Source: Pythium myriotylum (lineage: Eukaryota; Oomycota; Peronosporomycetes; Pythiales; Pythiaceae). Taken from it: DNA of 64,000 nucleotides. The notes beneath the pieces are model-generated. The model made no database searches, was not told where the DNA came from, and saw only the letters and a program-made list of their open reading frames with translations. The first letter of the stretch is position 1; each line of letters starts with the position of its first letter. The stretch lies in the NCBI GenBank assembly GCA_023091665.1, contig JALJCQ010000028.1:186001-250000 (forward strand), given 5' to 3'. Of this stretch, positions 62,578 through 64,000 are shown piece after piece. Position numbers and translations under genes: made by a program.

Positions 62578-62774
62578 GTGTGAGCAAATCGAAAATCGAA
62601 CCGCTGGAATCGCTCAAGTCGACCGAACTCCAGGGCTGCGCCAACTCTTCCGTCAGCATCCACAGAGATCAATGCACAACCGCGAATTGAGCGAGTTGCT
62701 ATGTTTGTTAACTCGAGTGGGTCCTTTGTGGGAAGAGCGAGGTGGCGACTTGAACGCAACTCAGAAAAGAGCTA
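62578..62774. repeat. Dispersed repeat R1, copy interrupted by a transposon
   Basis: Matches 33658-33861 closely. The match stops at the TA at 62773-62774 and resumes after the element at 63944 (TAACGGGTCCATCTCGTTGG against TAGCGGGTCCATCTCATGGG). Confidence 0.85.
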
Positions 62775-63943
62775 CACCATTTCCAAACCAAATTGGATGA
62801 AACACTCGATCGAATTGGACGGAACAAAATTCAATTTGGCACTACCCGTGATCACTTATATCCCTATGTCCGACAGGCCTTTGAAAACACGTATGTACCG
62901 ACATAGGTTCACGCGCCAACTTGAACGTCTTCCATGTTGAGCGCTGGGTTGTGGAAAACGCGTGTATGGCGCACCCAGTTCTTGCAGAACTCAGGCGTAA
63001 CCTTCGCTGGCAAGCTGTACTCAGCAGCGCGCACGAGCCATGACGCTCGGTGAGCAGTCTTGGTGGTTCCTCGGGGAACTGTGAGGATCTCGTCACGGTG
63101 CTCGGCGAGAAAAGTCTTCACCGCGGACTTGAACACAGAGAAGGCGTTCTCAATCGGGTTCAGCATGGGCGAGTATGGCGAGAGCGGGATCGCTTGGACG
63201 CCAACAAACTCTGCCTCCTTGATCACTTCCTTCATGGAGTCGTGTACAGACGCACTGTCATACACGAGCACGACGTCAAAAAGCGACGTGCGTTTCTCGA
63301 CTTCGCGAAGGAGCTCACGCACAAAGTCGCCGACATTGTCACCCTTGGGCGATCCGAAACGGTACTTGGCATACTCCAAACGGTCTTCGGATATGTCGGC
63401 AGTGATGTTGAGGCTCTCAGCCTTGTGCGGCTGCTAAATGTCCATGTCGAAGGCGCGCCGAACCCATTTGCGTGCGGTGCTCGCGGAAACACCGTTCATG
63501 GCGGCGACTCGGAGCCAGTCCTTGTTGTCGCGGGCGGCGTTGAGGATGCGCTGGCGCGTCTCTTTCATGTGGCGCTAGTGTCCCATCTTGCACAGTGAAA
63601 AGCAAAAGCGAAAGTGAGCTGCTACTTCACAGCTCTCTCGACAAGATTTGTGCCGTACCTGGGACGACAGCGGTGTTCCAGAAGCGACGGTATCGTTCTT
63701 CTCTGTTGTGCGATGCGTGATTCAGAAGCCGCGGATTCATTCTGGAAGCAGGGAAAGAGGCAAACGCACCGCAGCCGAGAGCGTCCAAGGCATCTTCCCG
63801 CCTTTTCGCGCGTGTTTGACCCGCCAACATACCCTTTCGAATGCGATGGTCACAAAATTATCGATATTCACAGGTGTGCCAATTTGATTTTGGCTTTGTC
63901 CAGTTCGATCCATCACTTCCGCCAATTTGGTCTGGAAATGGTG
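62775..63943 (-). mobile_element. Tc1/mariner-IS630-type DNA transposon, 1,169 bp, internally defective
   Basis: Ends are CACCATTTCCAAACCAAATT on the left and, inverted, CACCATTTCCAGACCAAATT on the right; the inverted repeats stay recognisable for about 68 bp (both reach CAATTTGGCAC or CAAATTGGCAC). The element is flanked by TA on both sides, the target duplication of this superfamily, and the paralogous repeat at 33,860 shows the empty TA site. The only gene is a broken transposase on the minus strand. Confidence 0.92.
62909..63568 (-). pseudogene. Broken Tc1/mariner-like transposase
   Basis: One frame from ATG 63568 holds a helix-turn-helix (NKDWLRVAAMNGVSASTARK), then TAG at 63434-63436, then 174 residues with the second Asp (VLVYDSASVHDSMKEV) and the Glu region (LSPYSPMLNPIENAFSVFKS) of the DDE domain. 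The part that should carry the first catalytic Asp is missing between them, so it cannot transpose itself. It could still be mobilised in trans because the termini are preserved. Confidence 0.85.
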
Positions 63944-64000
63944 TAACGGGTCCATCTCGTTGGCTGGCGCTTGGGAGCGAGTAAGTGTCGATTGGAAAAC

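Overview
The window looks like nuclear DNA of a compact-genome eukaryotic microbe, most likely an oomycete or related stramenopile. The pointers are long intronless GC-rich genes, a large family of TKL-type protein kinases fused to armadillo (ARM) repeats, secreted purple acid phosphatases, a chromodomain Ty3/gypsy retrotransposon and a Tc1/mariner-IS630-type transposon flanked by TA. The taxon is inferred from gene content; no ribosomal or other marker gene is present.

Two gene families fill the window. The first has eight copies (called K1-K8 here) of a large protein: an N-terminal alpha-helical region of about 200 residues, a TKL-like kinase domain with a non-RD catalytic loop (HGD instead of HRD), a helical linker of about 220 residues, a tandem array of 42-residue ARM repeats (126 bp each) and a conserved C-terminal cap. 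K4, K6, K7 and K8 look intact. K5 is an open frame but has AFG in place of DFG. K3 has one Trp-to-TAG nonsense codon in the kinase domain. K2 has three in-frame TAG codons that were copied along with its repeat units. K1 runs off the left edge. The second family is purple acid phosphatase (PAP), in two subfamilies that I call A (start MAATS/MPATS) and B (start MATPT). They sit as divergent A/B pairs sharing a conserved intergenic region of about 700 bp. Nearly all PAP copies are broken by frameshifts, stops, truncations or insertion. The one long uninterrupted PAP (50359..52302) has Asn in place of the last His of the GHxH metal-binding motif.

Layout: 1-12,000 holds K1(-), PAP-A fragment(-), PAP-B fragment(+), K2(-). 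12,426-18,502 holds a broken PAP-A(-)/PAP-B(+) pair, followed by a 1,109-bp tandem duplication of the PAP-B 3' end that finishes in a 29-base C run. 19,075-22,452 is K3(+). 22,941-31,024 is a PAP-A gene(-) split by a 6,155-bp Ty3/gypsy element with identical 410-bp LTRs and a 5-bp target duplication. 31,050-34,200 is a graveyard of PAP, RNase H and foldback fragments. K4(+), a PAP-A fragment, K5(+) and K6(+) follow to 48,318. Then come PAP-B fragment(-), PAP-A(+), K7(+), K8(+), a PAP-B fragment(-) and a Tc1/mariner-like element at 62,775-63,943. The order K2-PAP-B-PAP-A-K1 on the left is mirrored by K6-PAP-B-PAP-A-K7 on the right, so the region grew by large inverted and tandem duplications.

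The most interesting signal is the K family taken as a whole. A helical N-terminal module, a non-RD kinase or pseudokinase, and an ARM array whose length and content change by unequal exchange of 4- and 7-repeat blocks and by gene conversion together recall the layout of innate-immune or cell-death receptors. That functional reading is inference; the architecture and the recombination marks are seen directly.
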